A stretch of 64,000 bases of DNA from Planctomycetota bacterium. GTDB taxonomy: Bacteria > Planctomycetota > Phycisphaerae > Phycisphaerales > UBA1924. Position 1 is the first letter of the stretch. Each line of letters starts with the position of its first letter. The notes under the pieces were generated by a model that saw only the letters and a list, made by a program, of their open reading frames with translations, ran no database searches and had not been told where the DNA came from. Location: contig CP053450.1 of NCBI GenBank assembly GCA_013285505.1, positions 3,022,796-3,086,795 of the forward strand, written 5' to 3'. Of this stretch, positions 55,862 through 64,000 are shown piece by piece. Position numbers and translations under genes: made by a program.

Positions 55862-56239
55862 TTAGCCCTTGACGCCCTTCTTGCCGGCCACGGTCTTCTT
55901 GCGGCCCTTCCGCGTGCGTGCGTTGCACCGCGTGCGCTGCCCGTGTGCGGGCAGGCCTCGGCGGTGACGGTCGCCGCGGTAGCAGCGGATGTCCTTGAGC
56001 CGCTGCACGTTCTGGGACACCTGGCGACGGAGCGCACCCTCGACGAGGTAGCCCGAGTCGATGATCGCGTTGAGCGAGGCGACTTCCTGCTCGGTCAGAT
56101 TGGCCGAGCGGGTCGCCGGATCGATCTGCGCCTCGTTCAGGATGTCGGCAGCGAACTTCTCGCCGATGCCGTGGATGTACTGCAAGGCGTAGAGGATCTT
56201 CTTCTTATCCGGCACGTCTGTGCCCGCGATACGTGGCAT
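55862..56239 (-). CDS. rpsM: 30S ribosomal protein S13
   Basis: 125 residues (MPRIAGTDVPDKKKILYALQ, YIHGIGEKFAADIL, RCYRGDRHRRGLPAHGQRTR, ARTRKGRKKTVAGKK). Complete and typical, contacts the 23S/5S side and P-site tRNA. Confidence 0.97.
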   Translation of the reverse strand: MPRIAGTDVPDKKKILYALQYIHGIGEKFAADILNEAQIDPATRSANLTEQEVASLNAIIDSGYLVEGALRRQVSQNVQRLKDIRCYRGDRHRRGLPAHGQRTRCNARTRKGRKKTVAGKKGVKG

Positions 56240-56292
56240 ACTCGGTCCCTTTCGTCAGCGGGTGCGGAGCGGAGAGGCGGGAGCCTTCCTGA

Positions 56293-56412
56293 TCAGCCCT
56301 GCACCTGCTTGTGCTTCGGATCGGCCTTGCAGATCACCCTGACCTTGCCCTTGCGACGGATGACCTGACACTGGTTGCAGATTCGCTTGACGCTCGCCTT
56401 GACCTTCATCAT
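56293..56412 (-). CDS. rpmJ: 50S ribosomal protein L36 (too short for most ORF filters)
   Basis: 38-39 residues: (M)[20 protein letters not shown]... [14 protein letters not shown]. Zinc-binding Cys-x2-Cys...Cys...His set present ([15 protein letters not shown]). Start at ATG 56412 or 56409, stop TGA at 56293-56295. Usual operon position between rpsM and infA. Confidence 0.95.
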   Translation of the reverse strand: MMKVKASVKRICNQCQVIRRKGKVRVICKADPKHKQVQG

Positions 56413-56640
56413 TCATCCCGATCGTCTGGCAGGCCTGTGCCCTGCGCGTTGATACGTCTGTTCACATTTACAACCCCACGACGTGGTGCGGTCGCGGGCG
56501 AGGATAGTAGACCTGAACATTCAGAGAGTCACGCGTCCGGGCCGGGAGTCGGCCCCAGTTCGGCCAAAATCAACCCCGATCATGCCCCTGACGGCCGGAT
56601 CGGCCGTCGGACCGCGGGCCGAATTCCCGCGGGTCGGTGC

Positions 56641-56865
56641 TCAGTGGCGGTACGTGATCCGGGCCTTGGTCAGGTCGTACGGGCTCAGTTCGACCGTGAC
56701 CCGGTCGCCCGGCAGGATGCGGATGTAGTTCATGCGCATCTTTCCCGAGACGTAGGCGAGGATCTCGGTCTCCTGCTCGTTGGGGAGGCGCACTTTGAAC
56801 ATGGCGTTCGGCAGGGCCTCAACGACCGTTGCCTCGAATGTAAACTTGTCGTCTTGCTTGGCCAT
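56641..56865 (-). CDS. infA: Translation initiation factor IF-1
   Basis: 74 residues ([66 protein letters not shown]), OB fold. Upstream frame to 57159 is a shadow of map. Confidence 0.97.
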   Translation of the reverse strand: MAKQDDKFTFEATVVEALPNAMFKVRLPNEQETEILAYVSGKMRMNYIRILPGDRVTVELSPYDLTKARITYRH

Positions 56866-56936
56866 GCACTCCCCGGGCTCTCGCTCGGGCCTTTCCTGCG
56901 TTCGTGGACTTTCCCTCTCGTCCAGAGAGGAGACGA

Positions 56937-57757
56937 CTATAGACCCTCGCGTTCCCGCCGACCGCTCGACGCACGCCCCAGGACAGATCTCCCGGTCCGC
57001 GTGACGTGCACCATCCGTTCCACATGGCAGGCCGGAGACCCGTCGGCGGTCGAGACGGTCCAGCCGTCGGCCTCCAGCCGAACCGCCCCGGGCAGCCCCG
57101 CGAGGATCGGCTCGATCGTCAGCACCATGCCGGGGAGCAACAAAAATCGTCCGCGGCACCGGGGCGGGTCTCGTAGCCCGCCGTCGGCGGCTCGTGCAGC
57201 CGCCGGCCGACGCCGTGACCTGTGAACCCCGACAGCACCGTCAGGTCGTGCCTCGCCGCCGTGGACCGCACCGCACGGGCCACCTCAGACCATCGCACTC
57301 CCGGGCGGCACGCCCGCACGCCCGCGGCCACCGAGGCCCGCGCGGCCCCGAGCAACGCGGGCGTGGGCGAATTCCCGCCGGGCACGATCCCACTTTCGGC
57401 AACATCGCCGTACCAGCCGTCGAGCACGACACCGACGTCCACCGTCACCAGGTCGCCACCAGCGAGCACCCGCCCGCCAGGCGGGGCGTGCAGGGCCTGC
57501 TCGTTGACGCAGACGCAGGCAGCGCCCCGGAAAGGGTCCTTCGCTTCGGGCGTCTCGAGTTGGTCAAAGGCCGGGCGTCCTCCGTGGCGAGTAATCACGC
57601 CGCGGACGACGGTGTCGAGGGCGGCGGTGGTCATCCCTGCGCGACACCCCCGCAGCGCTGCTCGCGCGGCGAGCCACGCCACCCGGGCGGCGTTCTCGAT
57701 CTTCCGGACATCCCGGGGGGAACGCAGCGCCGGCCAAATGGATTCGTCAGGACTCAT
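56937..57757 (-). CDS. map: Methionine aminopeptidase, type I (frame break)
   Basis: About 273 residues. Removes N-terminal Met. Metal ligands: Asp in [15 protein letters not shown] (two Asp), His in [14 protein letters not shown], Glu in VLTIEPIL and the last Glu in [12 protein letters not shown]. The frame changes near 57139-57144 in GATTTTTGTT; adding one T joins ...GAADDF to [12 protein letters not shown]. Essential in bacteria, so a sequencing error is most likely. Lies between secY and infA; adk, often found here, is absent. Confidence 0.9.
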
Positions 57758-57850
57758 GGTCGACTGTGTTGACAGTCAGCGCCGTGTGGGTGGCGCGGTT
57801 GCGGGGGCCTCGGCCCGTCGCGACGTCCTCTGGCGATTGCGCGCGCAGTG

Positions 57851-59239
57851 TCAGCCCTTCGAACCGCGGACGCGGGACGTCGTCTTGAGGTCTTCGCCGC
57901 CGAGGAAGCCGGAGTAGTTGCGCATCAGCAGGTTGGCCTCGATCCGCTGGAGCAGGTCGAGCGTGACGCTGACGACGATGAGCAAGCCGGTGCCGCCGAG
58001 GAACTGCGTCACAGCGAAACTGATTCCGAGGCTGGTGTTCACCACCATCGGGAGCACGGCGATGATGGCAAGGAAGCCGGCGCCCACGTAGGTGATGCGC
58101 CCGATCACGGCCTCGAGGTATTCCGCGGTCCGGGGGCCGGGGCGCAGGCCCGGGATGAACGACCCGCTGTTGCGGAGCTGCTTGGCCATGTCATCTGGAT
58201 TGAACTGCACCGTCACCCAGAAGAAGCTGAAGAAGAAGACCATCGCGATGTAGAACACGATGTAGGGGAACTGGCCCATTTGGAACCAGTCGCCCATCTT
58301 GACCAGAGGAACGGTCCACCAACCGCCGACGTTCTTCGCGGCCGAGGCGATGGCCTCGAAGATGACCGAGGGGAAGATCATCAGGGAGCTGGCAAAGATG
58401 ATCGGCATGACGCCGGAGTGGTTGACGCGGAGGGGGAGGTAGGACCGCTGGCCACCGAAGACCCGCCGGCCGCGGGTGTGCTTGGCCTGCTGGATAGGGA
58501 TGCGACGCTGTGCCACCGTGAGCAAGACACATCCGCCGACGACCAGGACAAAGCCGCCGGCGAGCATCAGCATGCCCATGGCGTTCGGTCCGTCGGCACC
58601 GTTCTTGTCGAAGCTCTGGGCCAACTGCAGAATGGCGCTGGGCATGCCCGTAAGGATGCCGGCCGTGATGATCAGGGAGACGCCGTTGCCGATGCCGTAA
58701 CGATCGATCTGCTCACCGAGCCACATCAGGAACACTGTGCCAGCGGTGAGCGCGGCCAAAGCGGTGAGCCACCAGACCGGGCTGCCCGCCATCTGTGCCA
58801 TCACCAGGTTCTGGGCCTTGATGTACGAGAGCCAACCGATGCCCTGGACAAGACACAGACCGACCGTGGCGTAGCGGGTCCACTCCTGGATCTTGACGCG
58901 GCCGGAGGGGCCGTCTTCCTGGACCCGCTTGAGTGCCGGTGAGACCGAGCTGAGCAACTGGAAGATAATGGCCGCCGTGATGTACGGCATGATGCCCAGG
59001 CCGAAGATCGTGGACTGGCTGAACGATCCGCCGGAGAAGATGGCAACGTATTGCGCGGCGCGGCCGGCGGCGCTTTCAGACTCGACTGCGGTCTGAAAGA
59101 ACTCGACCATGCTCGCCTGATCGACGCCCGGCAGCGGGATCCAGAACCCGATGCGGTAGACCGCGAGCATACCGAGCGTGAAGAGGATCTTGTGCCGGAG
59201 CTCTTTGACCTGAAATACGTGCAGGAGTGATCTGAACAT
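57851..59239 (-). CDS. secY: Protein translocase subunit SecY
   Basis: 462 residues, ten membrane segments. Main pore of the Sec translocon. Landmarks: RHKILFTLGMLAVYRIGFWI, IFSGGSFSQSTIFGLGIMPY, GIGNGVSLIITAGIL, LPLRVNHSGVMPIIFASSL, MAKQLRNSGSFIPGLRPG. Usual place after rplO. Complete. Confidence 0.97.
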   Translation of the reverse strand: MFRSLLHVFQVKELRHKILFTLGMLAVYRIGFWIPLPGVDQASMVEFFQTAVESESAAGRAAQYVAIFSGGSFSQSTIFGLGIMPYITAAIIFQLLSSVSPALKRVQEDGPSGRVKIQEWTRYATVGLCLVQGIGWLSYIKAQNLVMAQMAGSPVWWLTALAALTAGTVFLMWLGEQIDRYGIGNGVSLIITAGILTGMPSAILQLAQSFDKNGADGPNAMGMLMLAGGFVLVVGGCVLLTVAQRRIPIQQAKHTRGRRVFGGQRSYLPLRVNHSGVMPIIFASSLMIFPSVIFEAIASAAKNVGGWWTVPLVKMGDWFQMGQFPYIVFYIAMVFFFSFFWVTVQFNPDDMAKQLRNSGSFIPGLRPGPRTAEYLEAVIGRITYVGAGFLAIIAVLPMVVNTSLGISFAVTQFLGGTGLLIVVSVTLDLLQRIEANLLMRNYSGFLGGEDLKTTSRVRGSKG

Positions 59240-59336
59240 CTCGCCTCTTTGTTGCGGACCTGCCCGGCGTCCGTCCGTGCGTGCGTGTGAGCCGTTCTCT
59301 ACCCTTGTCCCACGCCTGCGCGGTGGGCTGGACGGA

Positions 59337-59909
59337 TCACTTCTTCTTCATGCCGGCGCTGGTCCTGCGGAGCTTCTTGGTCAGGTTCTTGGGGGACCGA
59401 TCGTCCGAGTTGCGGTCCACGCCGCGCACCACGTCGCGACGGGTGCCGGTTTCCTTGACGCTGCCGCCCGCGGCTTCGATGTGCTTGCGGGCAGAGTCGG
59501 TGACCCGGTTGGCGGTCACATCGAACTTGACCGTCAGCTTCTCGGCCTCGCCGAGGTCGCCGAGGATCTTCAGATCGCGGCTCTGGTCGCGGACGAGGCC
59601 GGCCTTGGTCAGGCTATCCACATCGACCACGCCGCCCTTGGCAAAGTCGGGGTGGGCCGCGATCGAGCCGAGGTTGACCACGAAGAAGCGGGTCTTGAAC
59701 TGGACGTTGGTGAAGCCGAACTTGGGCATGCGCCGGAAGTACGGCATCTGACCGCCCTCGAAGGCGGCCCGGCCGGAATAGCCGGTGCGGGAGCCCGCAC
59801 CCTTGTGGCCGCGGCCGGCCTGCTTGCCCTGGCCACTGCCCTGACCGCGTCCGACGCGTTTGCGGGACTTGTACTTGCCGGCCATAGCCGTGATGTCATG
59901 AATCATCAT
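59337..59909 (-). CDS. rplO: 50S ribosomal protein L15
   Basis: 190 residues (MMIHDITAMAGKYKSRKRVG, GQGKQAGRGHKGAGSRTGYS, FEGGQMPYFRRMPKFGF). Start codons at 59909/59906. Follows rpsE directly: rpmD (L30), normally between, is missing and there is no room for it. Longer C-terminus than average (to KKLRRTSAGMKKK). Confidence 0.96.
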   Translation of the reverse strand: MMIHDITAMAGKYKSRKRVGRGQGSGQGKQAGRGHKGAGSRTGYSGRAAFEGGQMPYFRRMPKFGFTNVQFKTRFFVVNLGSIAAHPDFAKGGVVDVDSLTKAGLVRDQSRDLKILGDLGEAEKLTVKFDVTANRVTDSARKHIEAAGGSVKETGTRRDVVRGVDRNSDDRSPKNLTKKLRRTSAGMKKK

Positions 59910-59944
59910 CTGTCGGCGCTCCCGCAGCCGCTGGCTGCGTGCTA

Positions 59945-59966
59945 GCCGGTCCGTTTAGGGACCGGC
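59945..59966 (-). other. Intergenic hairpin between rpsE and rplO
   Basis: GCCGGTCC / GGACCGGC, 6-nt loop. Confidence 0.4.
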
Positions 59967-59998
59967 GGTTGTCTCTATCGTACGTCTCGGTCGATCGT

Positions 59999-60771
59999 TC
60001 AGGCGTCTGTCTTCGGTGCTTCTGCGGGACTGGCTGCGGGTGCCTCGGCCGGGGCAGCTGGTGCTGCAGCGGGTGCCGCGGCCGGGGCCTGCTGCTGGCC
60101 GTACCGCTGTCCGCCGCCGCCACCACGGCCGCCGCCACGGCCGCCGCGGCCGCCGCGACCGCCACCACGGCGGTTGTCCTGGCCGACGGTGTTGACCGGG
60201 CCACGCATCTTCTCGCTGGCCGCGGCCTTGGGCATGAACCGCTGGCCGCGCTCGATCTTGGACTCGATCTCGGTGGTGCCGAGCTCGACATCACGGGAAT
60301 CCCCGATGTCTTCCTTCGTCCGCAGCCGCTGCACGCCGTCGAAGACCGCGCGGATCATGTTGATCTTGTTGGTCGAGCCGTAGCACTTGGTGAGGCAGTC
60401 GGTGATGCCTGCGGCCTCGAGCACCGTGCGGACCGTGCCGCCGGCGATGACACCGGTGCCCGGCGAGGCGGGGATCAGACGCACGCGGCTGGCGCCGAAG
60501 CGGCCCTCGACCTGGTGCGGGATCGTCGAGCCCACTCGCGGGACGCGGACGACATCGCGGCGAGCGGCCTTCTCGGCCTTCTCGATCGCGGTCGGGACTT
60601 CCTTGCTCTTGGCGTGCCCGAAGCCGACGCGGCCGTTCCGGTCGCCGGCCACGACGAGCGCGCGCCGAAGCTGAAGCGGCGGCCACCCTTCACCGTGGCG
60701 GCCGTGCGGAAGATGCCGAGCGTCTCGGTATCAAAGTTCGAGTTCTGCTCTTCGTTGGAGTTCTTACTCAT
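59999..60771 (-). CDS. rpsE: 30S ribosomal protein S5 with RGG-rich tail (frame break)
   Basis: About 256 residues. MSKNSNEEQNSNFDTETLGI start; core VKGGRRFSFGA then, after a break near 60660-60667 in GGCGCGCGC (one CG unit too many), LVVAGDRNGRVGFGHAKSKE, VPRVGSTIPHQVEGRFGASR, SPGTGVIAGGTVRTVLEAAG. After the conserved part comes an unusual tail: NRRGGGRGGRGGRGGGRGGG-type Arg-Gly repeats, then GQRYGQQQAP and Ala/Pro-rich residues to the end. Essential, so the break is almost certainly a sequencing error. Confidence 0.95.
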
Positions 60772-60840
60772 GGGTGCTCATCGCTTTGGTCTCAGGCGCT
60801 GCTCTGTGTCGAGCGGGAATGCGGATCGTGTACGTGCGGA

Positions 60841-61203
60841 TCAGAACTCGAGCCCACCCTTGCGGGCGGCGTCGGCCAGGGCCTTCACCCGGCCGTGGAA
60901 ACGGAACCCGCCGCGGTCGAACGCGACCTTGGTCACGCCGGCGGCCTTGGCCTTCTCCGCGAGCGACGCGCCGACGGCCTCTGCCGCGGCCACGTTGCCG
61001 GAAGTCTCGCCCTTGTACCCCTTGTCGCGGGTGGACGCCGAGGCGAGGGTGGTCCCGGCCAGGTCGTCGACGACCTGGGCGTAGATGTGGTTCAGCGAGC
61101 GATAGACGCACAGCCGGGGCTGCTCGGGCGTCCCGATCACACGCTTGCGGATACCTGTCCTGCGGCGGCTCCGGCGGATCTGCTTTTTCTTCTGGCTGTT
61201 CAT
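60841..61203 (-). CDS. rplR: 50S ribosomal protein L18
   Basis: 120 residues ([60 protein letters not shown]). 5S rRNA-binding. Complete. Confidence 0.97.
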   Translation of the reverse strand: MNSQKKKQIRRSRRRTGIRKRVIGTPEQPRLCVYRSLNHIYAQVVDDLAGTTLASASTRDKGYKGETSGNVAAAEAVGASLAEKAKAAGVTKVAFDRGGFRFHGRVKALADAARKGGLEF

Positions 61204-61258
61204 CGCGTCTCACCTGGCGGGGTGTCGCCCCGCGTCATGTGCTGTCTGAATACGAACC

Positions 61259-61810
61259 TTAGGAGCCGAACTGCTTGCCCTGCTTGCGGCGGATCACTTC
61301 GTCGGCATACTTCACACCCTTGCCGTTGTACGGCTCGGGCTTGCGCTTGGCCCGCATCGCGGCCGCGAACTGGCCGACGGCCTGCTTGTCCGCGCCGTTG
61401 ATCTTGACGATCTGCTTCTCGGCGGTCACGCTCAGTCCGGCGGGGATCTCCATCAGCACCGGCTGTGCATAGCCGACCTGGAGCTTGAGCTGGTTGCCCT
61501 GCACCTGTGCACCCCAGCCGACGCCGACCACTTCCATGGTCTTCTCGTAGCCCTTGGTCACACCCTCGATCATGTTGTTGATCAGAGCGCGGGTGAGGCC
61601 CCAGTAGGCACGGACCTCGCGGATGCTCTGGTCCTTCTCGTCGATGGTGCAGCGGACCTCTTTCGCGTCGGCGTCGACCTCGACGTTCACCTCGGGGCGG
61701 ACCGACATCGACAGGGTGCCCTTGGGCCCCTCGACGCTCAGCGAGTCGCTCTTGACCGCGACCTTAACTCCGCTGGGAATGCTGACAGGTTTCTTTCCGA
61801 TTCTTGACAT
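61259..61810 (-). CDS. rplF: 50S ribosomal protein L6
   Basis: 183 residues (MSRIGKKPVSIPSGVKVAVK, VEGPKGTLSM, MIEGVTKGYEKTMEVVGVGW, PEPYNGKGVKYADEVIRRKQ). Start at 61810 by homology; six upstream codons in frame lack it. Confidence 0.97.
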   Translation of the reverse strand: MSRIGKKPVSIPSGVKVAVKSDSLSVEGPKGTLSMSVRPEVNVEVDADAKEVRCTIDEKDQSIREVRAYWGLTRALINNMIEGVTKGYEKTMEVVGVGWGAQVQGNQLKLQVGYAQPVLMEIPAGLSVTAEKQIVKINGADKQAVGQFAAAMRAKRKPEPYNGKGVKYADEVIRRKQGKQFGS

Positions 61811-61876
61811 TGGTCTGTCCTCGATCATCCGTCCGGGCGGTGCCGGCGGGGATTCCAGTCCTTCAGAGGCAATTGA

Positions 61877-62275
61877 TCAATCAACCGTGCAGAGCATCTC
61901 GCCACCGATACGCTCGTCACGACACATCCGGTCGCTCATCACACCCTGGCTCGTCGAGACGATCGAGATGCCCAGGCCCTGCATCGGGCGGGGCAGGTCG
62001 TCCACGCCCATGTACACCCGGCACCCGGGCTTGCTCTCCCGCTTGACGGTGCGGATCAGCGGCTCGCCGGTGCTGCTGTACTTGAGCTGCACACGGATCT
62101 GGCCCTGCCGTCCGTCGTCGACGGGCTCGGAACCGACGATGTAGCCCTCGCGCTGGAGCACGTCGAGGATGCCGCGGTTCACCTTGCTGTTCATCACCAG
62201 AGTGGTCTTGGAGCGGTTGCGCACCGCGTTCCGGATCCGAGTCAGCATGTCTGCGATGGGGTCACTGAGTGCCAT
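61877..62275 (-). CDS. rpsH: 30S ribosomal protein S8
   Basis: 132 residues (MALSDPIADMLTRIRNAVRN, KVNRGILDVLQREGYIVG, RVYMGVDDLPRPMQGLGISI, VSTSQGVMSDRMC). Complete. Confidence 0.97.
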   Translation of the reverse strand: MALSDPIADMLTRIRNAVRNRSKTTLVMNSKVNRGILDVLQREGYIVGSEPVDDGRQGQIRVQLKYSSTGEPLIRTVKRESKPGCRVYMGVDDLPRPMQGLGISIVSTSQGVMSDRMCRDERIGGEMLCTVD

Positions 62276-62380
62276 GTCGTTGTACCGCCTGAAGCCTTGT
62301 GCGTGTTCAAAGTGAGATTCGGACTCTCACGGTGTCGTAAAGAGGACGTCGGGTCTGGCCGTCGGGTCTGGCCGTCGGGC

Positions 62381-62566
62381 CTACCAGCTCGCCTTGCGCA
62401 TGCCCGGGATCTTGCCCTCGAGCGCGAGCTTGCGGAGCATGATCCGGCTGATGCGGAACTTGCGGTACACAGCGCGGGAGCGTCCGGTCAGCTCACACCG
62501 ACGGACCTTCCGGCTGGAGAACTTGGGGGTCCGCTTGCTCTTGGCGATCTGGGCCTTGGTCGTCAT
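62381..62566 (-). CDS. rpsN: 30S ribosomal protein S14, short form lacking most zinc ligands
   Basis: 61 residues ([55 protein letters not shown]). Same length and ends as type Z S14, which normally has two Cys-x2-Cys pairs. Here only the first Cys remains (CELTG) and the second pair reads ISRI, so zinc binding is probably lost. Start at 62566. Confidence 0.95.
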   Translation of the reverse strand: MTTKAQIAKSKRTPKFSSRKVRRCELTGRSRAVYRKFRISRIMLRKLALEGKIPGMRKASW

Positions 62567-62631
62567 ATCGTTCCTCGTCTCGGTCGTCCCGAGCCCGCCG
62601 GTCGTGGGCGGCCCGGTCATTGGTCGTTTGG

Positions 62632-63261
62632 TCAGTTCTCGTCGGGCTTGATGAAGGGCATGCCGAGCTGCTCGAGCACAAACTCGCTCATCTTCGGGTT
62701 GGAGTTGGCGAAGCTCAGGTTGATGTTCATGCCGTGCGTGAAGTTCACGTCCGCCATGTTGATCTCGGGGAACACGCCCTGCTCGTTGAGGCCGGTCGAG
62801 TAGTTGCCCTGCCGGTCGAACGACTTGCGGGGCAGACCCCGGAAGTCCTTGATACGGGGGGTGGCCAGGTGGATGAAGCGGTCCAGGAAGTGCCACATCC
62901 GGTCGCGCCGGATCGTCACCATCGCCGAGGTCTCGTAGCCCTCACGCACCTTGAAGTTGGAGACCGACTTCTTGGCCTTGAGCATCATGGGCTTCTGGCC
63001 GCTGATGGTCGTGAGGGTGTCGAGCACGGTCGAACGGATGTTCGGCGGGATCTTGGTCCCGTCGAGGTGCCGCCCCATGTTGACGTTGATGGTGATCTTC
63101 TCGAGCGTGGGCTGGGCCATCCGGTTGGTGACGCCGAACTCCTTGGCCACCGCGTCGCGGATCTCGCTGTCGAACTTCGCACGGAGGCGCGAGGCACCCG
63201 CGGGGGGCGCGTCGATCTTCTCGCCCTTCTTGCCGCCCTTTTTCTTCGTGTCTTTGGCCAT
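62632..63261 (-). CDS. rplE: 50S ribosomal protein L5
   Basis: 209 residues (Lys-rich start [15 protein letters not shown], then [83 protein letters not shown]). The Lys-rich N-terminal extension is longer than in E. coli. Confidence 0.97.
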   Translation of the reverse strand: MAKDTKKKGGKKGEKIDAPPAGASRLRAKFDSEIRDAVAKEFGVTNRMAQPTLEKITINVNMGRHLDGTKIPPNIRSTVLDTLTTISGQKPMMLKAKKSVSNFKVREGYETSAMVTIRRDRMWHFLDRFIHLATPRIKDFRGLPRKSFDRQGNYSTGLNEQGVFPEINMADVNFTHGMNINLSFANSNPKMSEFVLEQLGMPFIKPDEN

Positions 63262-63293
63262 GTCTTTCGTTCCGATCTTTCAGGCTGCGTTCC

Positions 63294-63346
63294 GCCGCCG
63301 GTTTCCATCCGGCGGCCTTCGCCTCCGCCCGCTCGTGCCGAGCGGG
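63294..63346 (-). other. Two hairpins in the rplX-rplE gap
   Basis: GCCGCCGG/CCGGCGGC (63294-63301, 63309-63316; 7-nt loop) and CCCGCTCG/CGAGCGGG (63328-63335, 63339-63346; 3-nt loop). Confidence 0.4.
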
Positions 63347-63362
63347 AGTGTGTGTTGCGTGA

Positions 63363-63701
63363 TCAGCCCTTCGCCTTGGCCCCGCGGACCTCGCCGAGCA
63401 CCTTGCCGCCGCGGGCCGCGACCCGGACCTTGCTGCCGTCGTCGCGGATCTCGAACCGGACGCGGGAGGGCTTGCCGTCCACGACCGGGCTGACGTTGCT
63501 CAGGTGGATCGGGGTTTCCTTCGTGTAGATGCCGCCCTGCGGGTTGCGCTGTGTGGGCTTCATGTGCTTGGTGCGCAGCGCGATGCCGCGGACGAGCACC
63601 CGGTCCTCCTTGGGGATGACCTTGAGCACCTCACCGGTCTTGCCCTTGTCGCTGCCCTGAGTCACGACGACCTGGTCGCCTTTGCGTACGTGCCTGGCCA
63701 T
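63363..63701 (-). CDS. rplX: 50S ribosomal protein L24
   Basis: 112 residues (MARHVRKGDQVVVTQGSDKG, KTGEVLKVIPKEDRVLVRGI, MKPTQRNPQGGIYTKETPIH, LSNVSPVVDGKPSRVRFEI). KOW motif at the N-terminus. One nucleotide separates the rplN stop from its ATG. Confidence 0.97.
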   Translation of the reverse strand: MARHVRKGDQVVVTQGSDKGKTGEVLKVIPKEDRVLVRGIALRTKHMKPTQRNPQGGIYTKETPIHLSNVSPVVDGKPSRVRFEIRDDGSKVRVAARGGKVLGEVRGAKAKG

Positions 63702-63702
63702 A

Positions 63703-64000
63703 TCACACCACCTCCGACGCGAGAGAAACAATCTTCATGTAGCTCTTCTCACGGAGCTCACGGGCGACGGGGCCGAAAATGCGGGTGCCCTTCGGGTTGC
63801 CGTCGTCGTTGATGAGCACGACCGCGCTGTTGTCGAACCGCACGTACGACCCGTCCTTGCGGCGGTAGTTCTTGGCGACCCGGACGACCACGGCCTTCGA
63901 CTTGTCGCCGGCCTTGACGTCGGACCCGGGGAGCGCCTTCTTGATCGCCACGATCACCCGGTCGCCCACCGAGGCGGTCTTGCGCGAGAACCCGCCCCCG
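63703..64000 (-). CDS. rplN: 50S ribosomal protein L14 (5' end outside window)
   Basis: Minus-strand frame open at the right edge: [80 protein letters not shown]. The first 25 or so residues lie beyond 64000. Confidence 0.95.
   Translation of the reverse strand, partial: GGGFSRKTASVGDRVIVAIKKALPGSDVKAGDKSKAVVVRVAKNYRRKDGSYVRFDNSAVVLINDDGNPKGTRIFGPVARELREKSYMKIVSLASEVV

Noticed and set aside
1..64000. CRISPR arrays, IS elements, prophage genes
   Set aside because: No regularly spaced repeats, transposase, integrase or phage structural motifs were found on either strand.

Overview
The window reads as a chromosomal segment of a GC-rich planctomycete, most likely class Phycisphaerae. The evidence is mixed observation and family knowledge. 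Secreted proteins end in a paired EF-hand (dockerin-like) tail closing with Gly-Cys. There is a PVC-type dehydrogenase/HEAT/CxxCH protein, a formylglycine sulfatase, system II cytochrome c maturation genes, membrane proteins with a C-x2-C...C-P-E-C-G ribbon, and a ribosomal operon without rpmD (L30). No phage, transposase or CRISPR array was seen.

Layout. 1-3757: 3' part of an error-prone DNA polymerase (dnaE2/imuC), convergent with a SRAP (YedK/HMCES) gene. 3885-6918: a VOC protein, then an HxlR regulator divergent from a cupin lipoprotein and a quinone-oxidoreductase-like enzyme, with a dyad operator between them. 7431-8830: a less GC-rich segment carrying one PLP sulfur-amino-acid enzyme, bounded by a tRNA-Pro(GGG) gene and an imperfect copy of that tRNA's 3' end. 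9034-15567: DCC protein, dihydroorotase, a dockerin-tailed protein, sulfatase, SpoIIE-type phosphatase and a GmhA-like isomerase. 15598-21036: three zinc-ribbon membrane proteins, an amidase lipoprotein, a small membrane protein, ApaG and a DUF442-like phosphatase lipoprotein. 21102-30150: MFS transporter, thiS-thiG, pyruvate kinase, a solute-binding protein, two SDRs and a thiolase. 30268-33820: a tandem pair of near-identical dockerin-tailed subtilases. 34085-45358: aspS, a CPBP protease, a PrpD-family dehydratase overlapping a LOG gene, a CARDB/dockerin protein and the PVC cytochrome protein. 45402-53336: a REC-GGDEF-EAL protein, resB-ccsA, a REP-like pair, pheS and a lipoprotein. 53462-64000: the ribosomal/rpoA/secY operon on the minus strand, running off the right edge inside rplN.

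Two window-wide patterns stand out. First, many genes have a TANNNT hexamer (TACGAT, TACGCT, TAGCAT and similar) ending only 5-7 nt before the start codon, as expected for leaderless mRNAs, while secreted and operon-internal genes carry Shine-Dalgarno sequences. Second, about 25 single-gene frame breaks occur, mostly one extra base in G/C runs and often inside GGGCGC. They include essential genes (aspS, rpsE, map), so most are probably sequencing or assembly errors. I therefore give such genes their full extent and state where the frame changes.

Functional links: resB-ccsA would attach heme to the CxxCH motif of the PVC protein made nearby; the HxlR-cupin-oxidoreductase block looks like a small electrophile/redox response unit; and dnaE2 and SRAP are both DNA-damage-response proteins.
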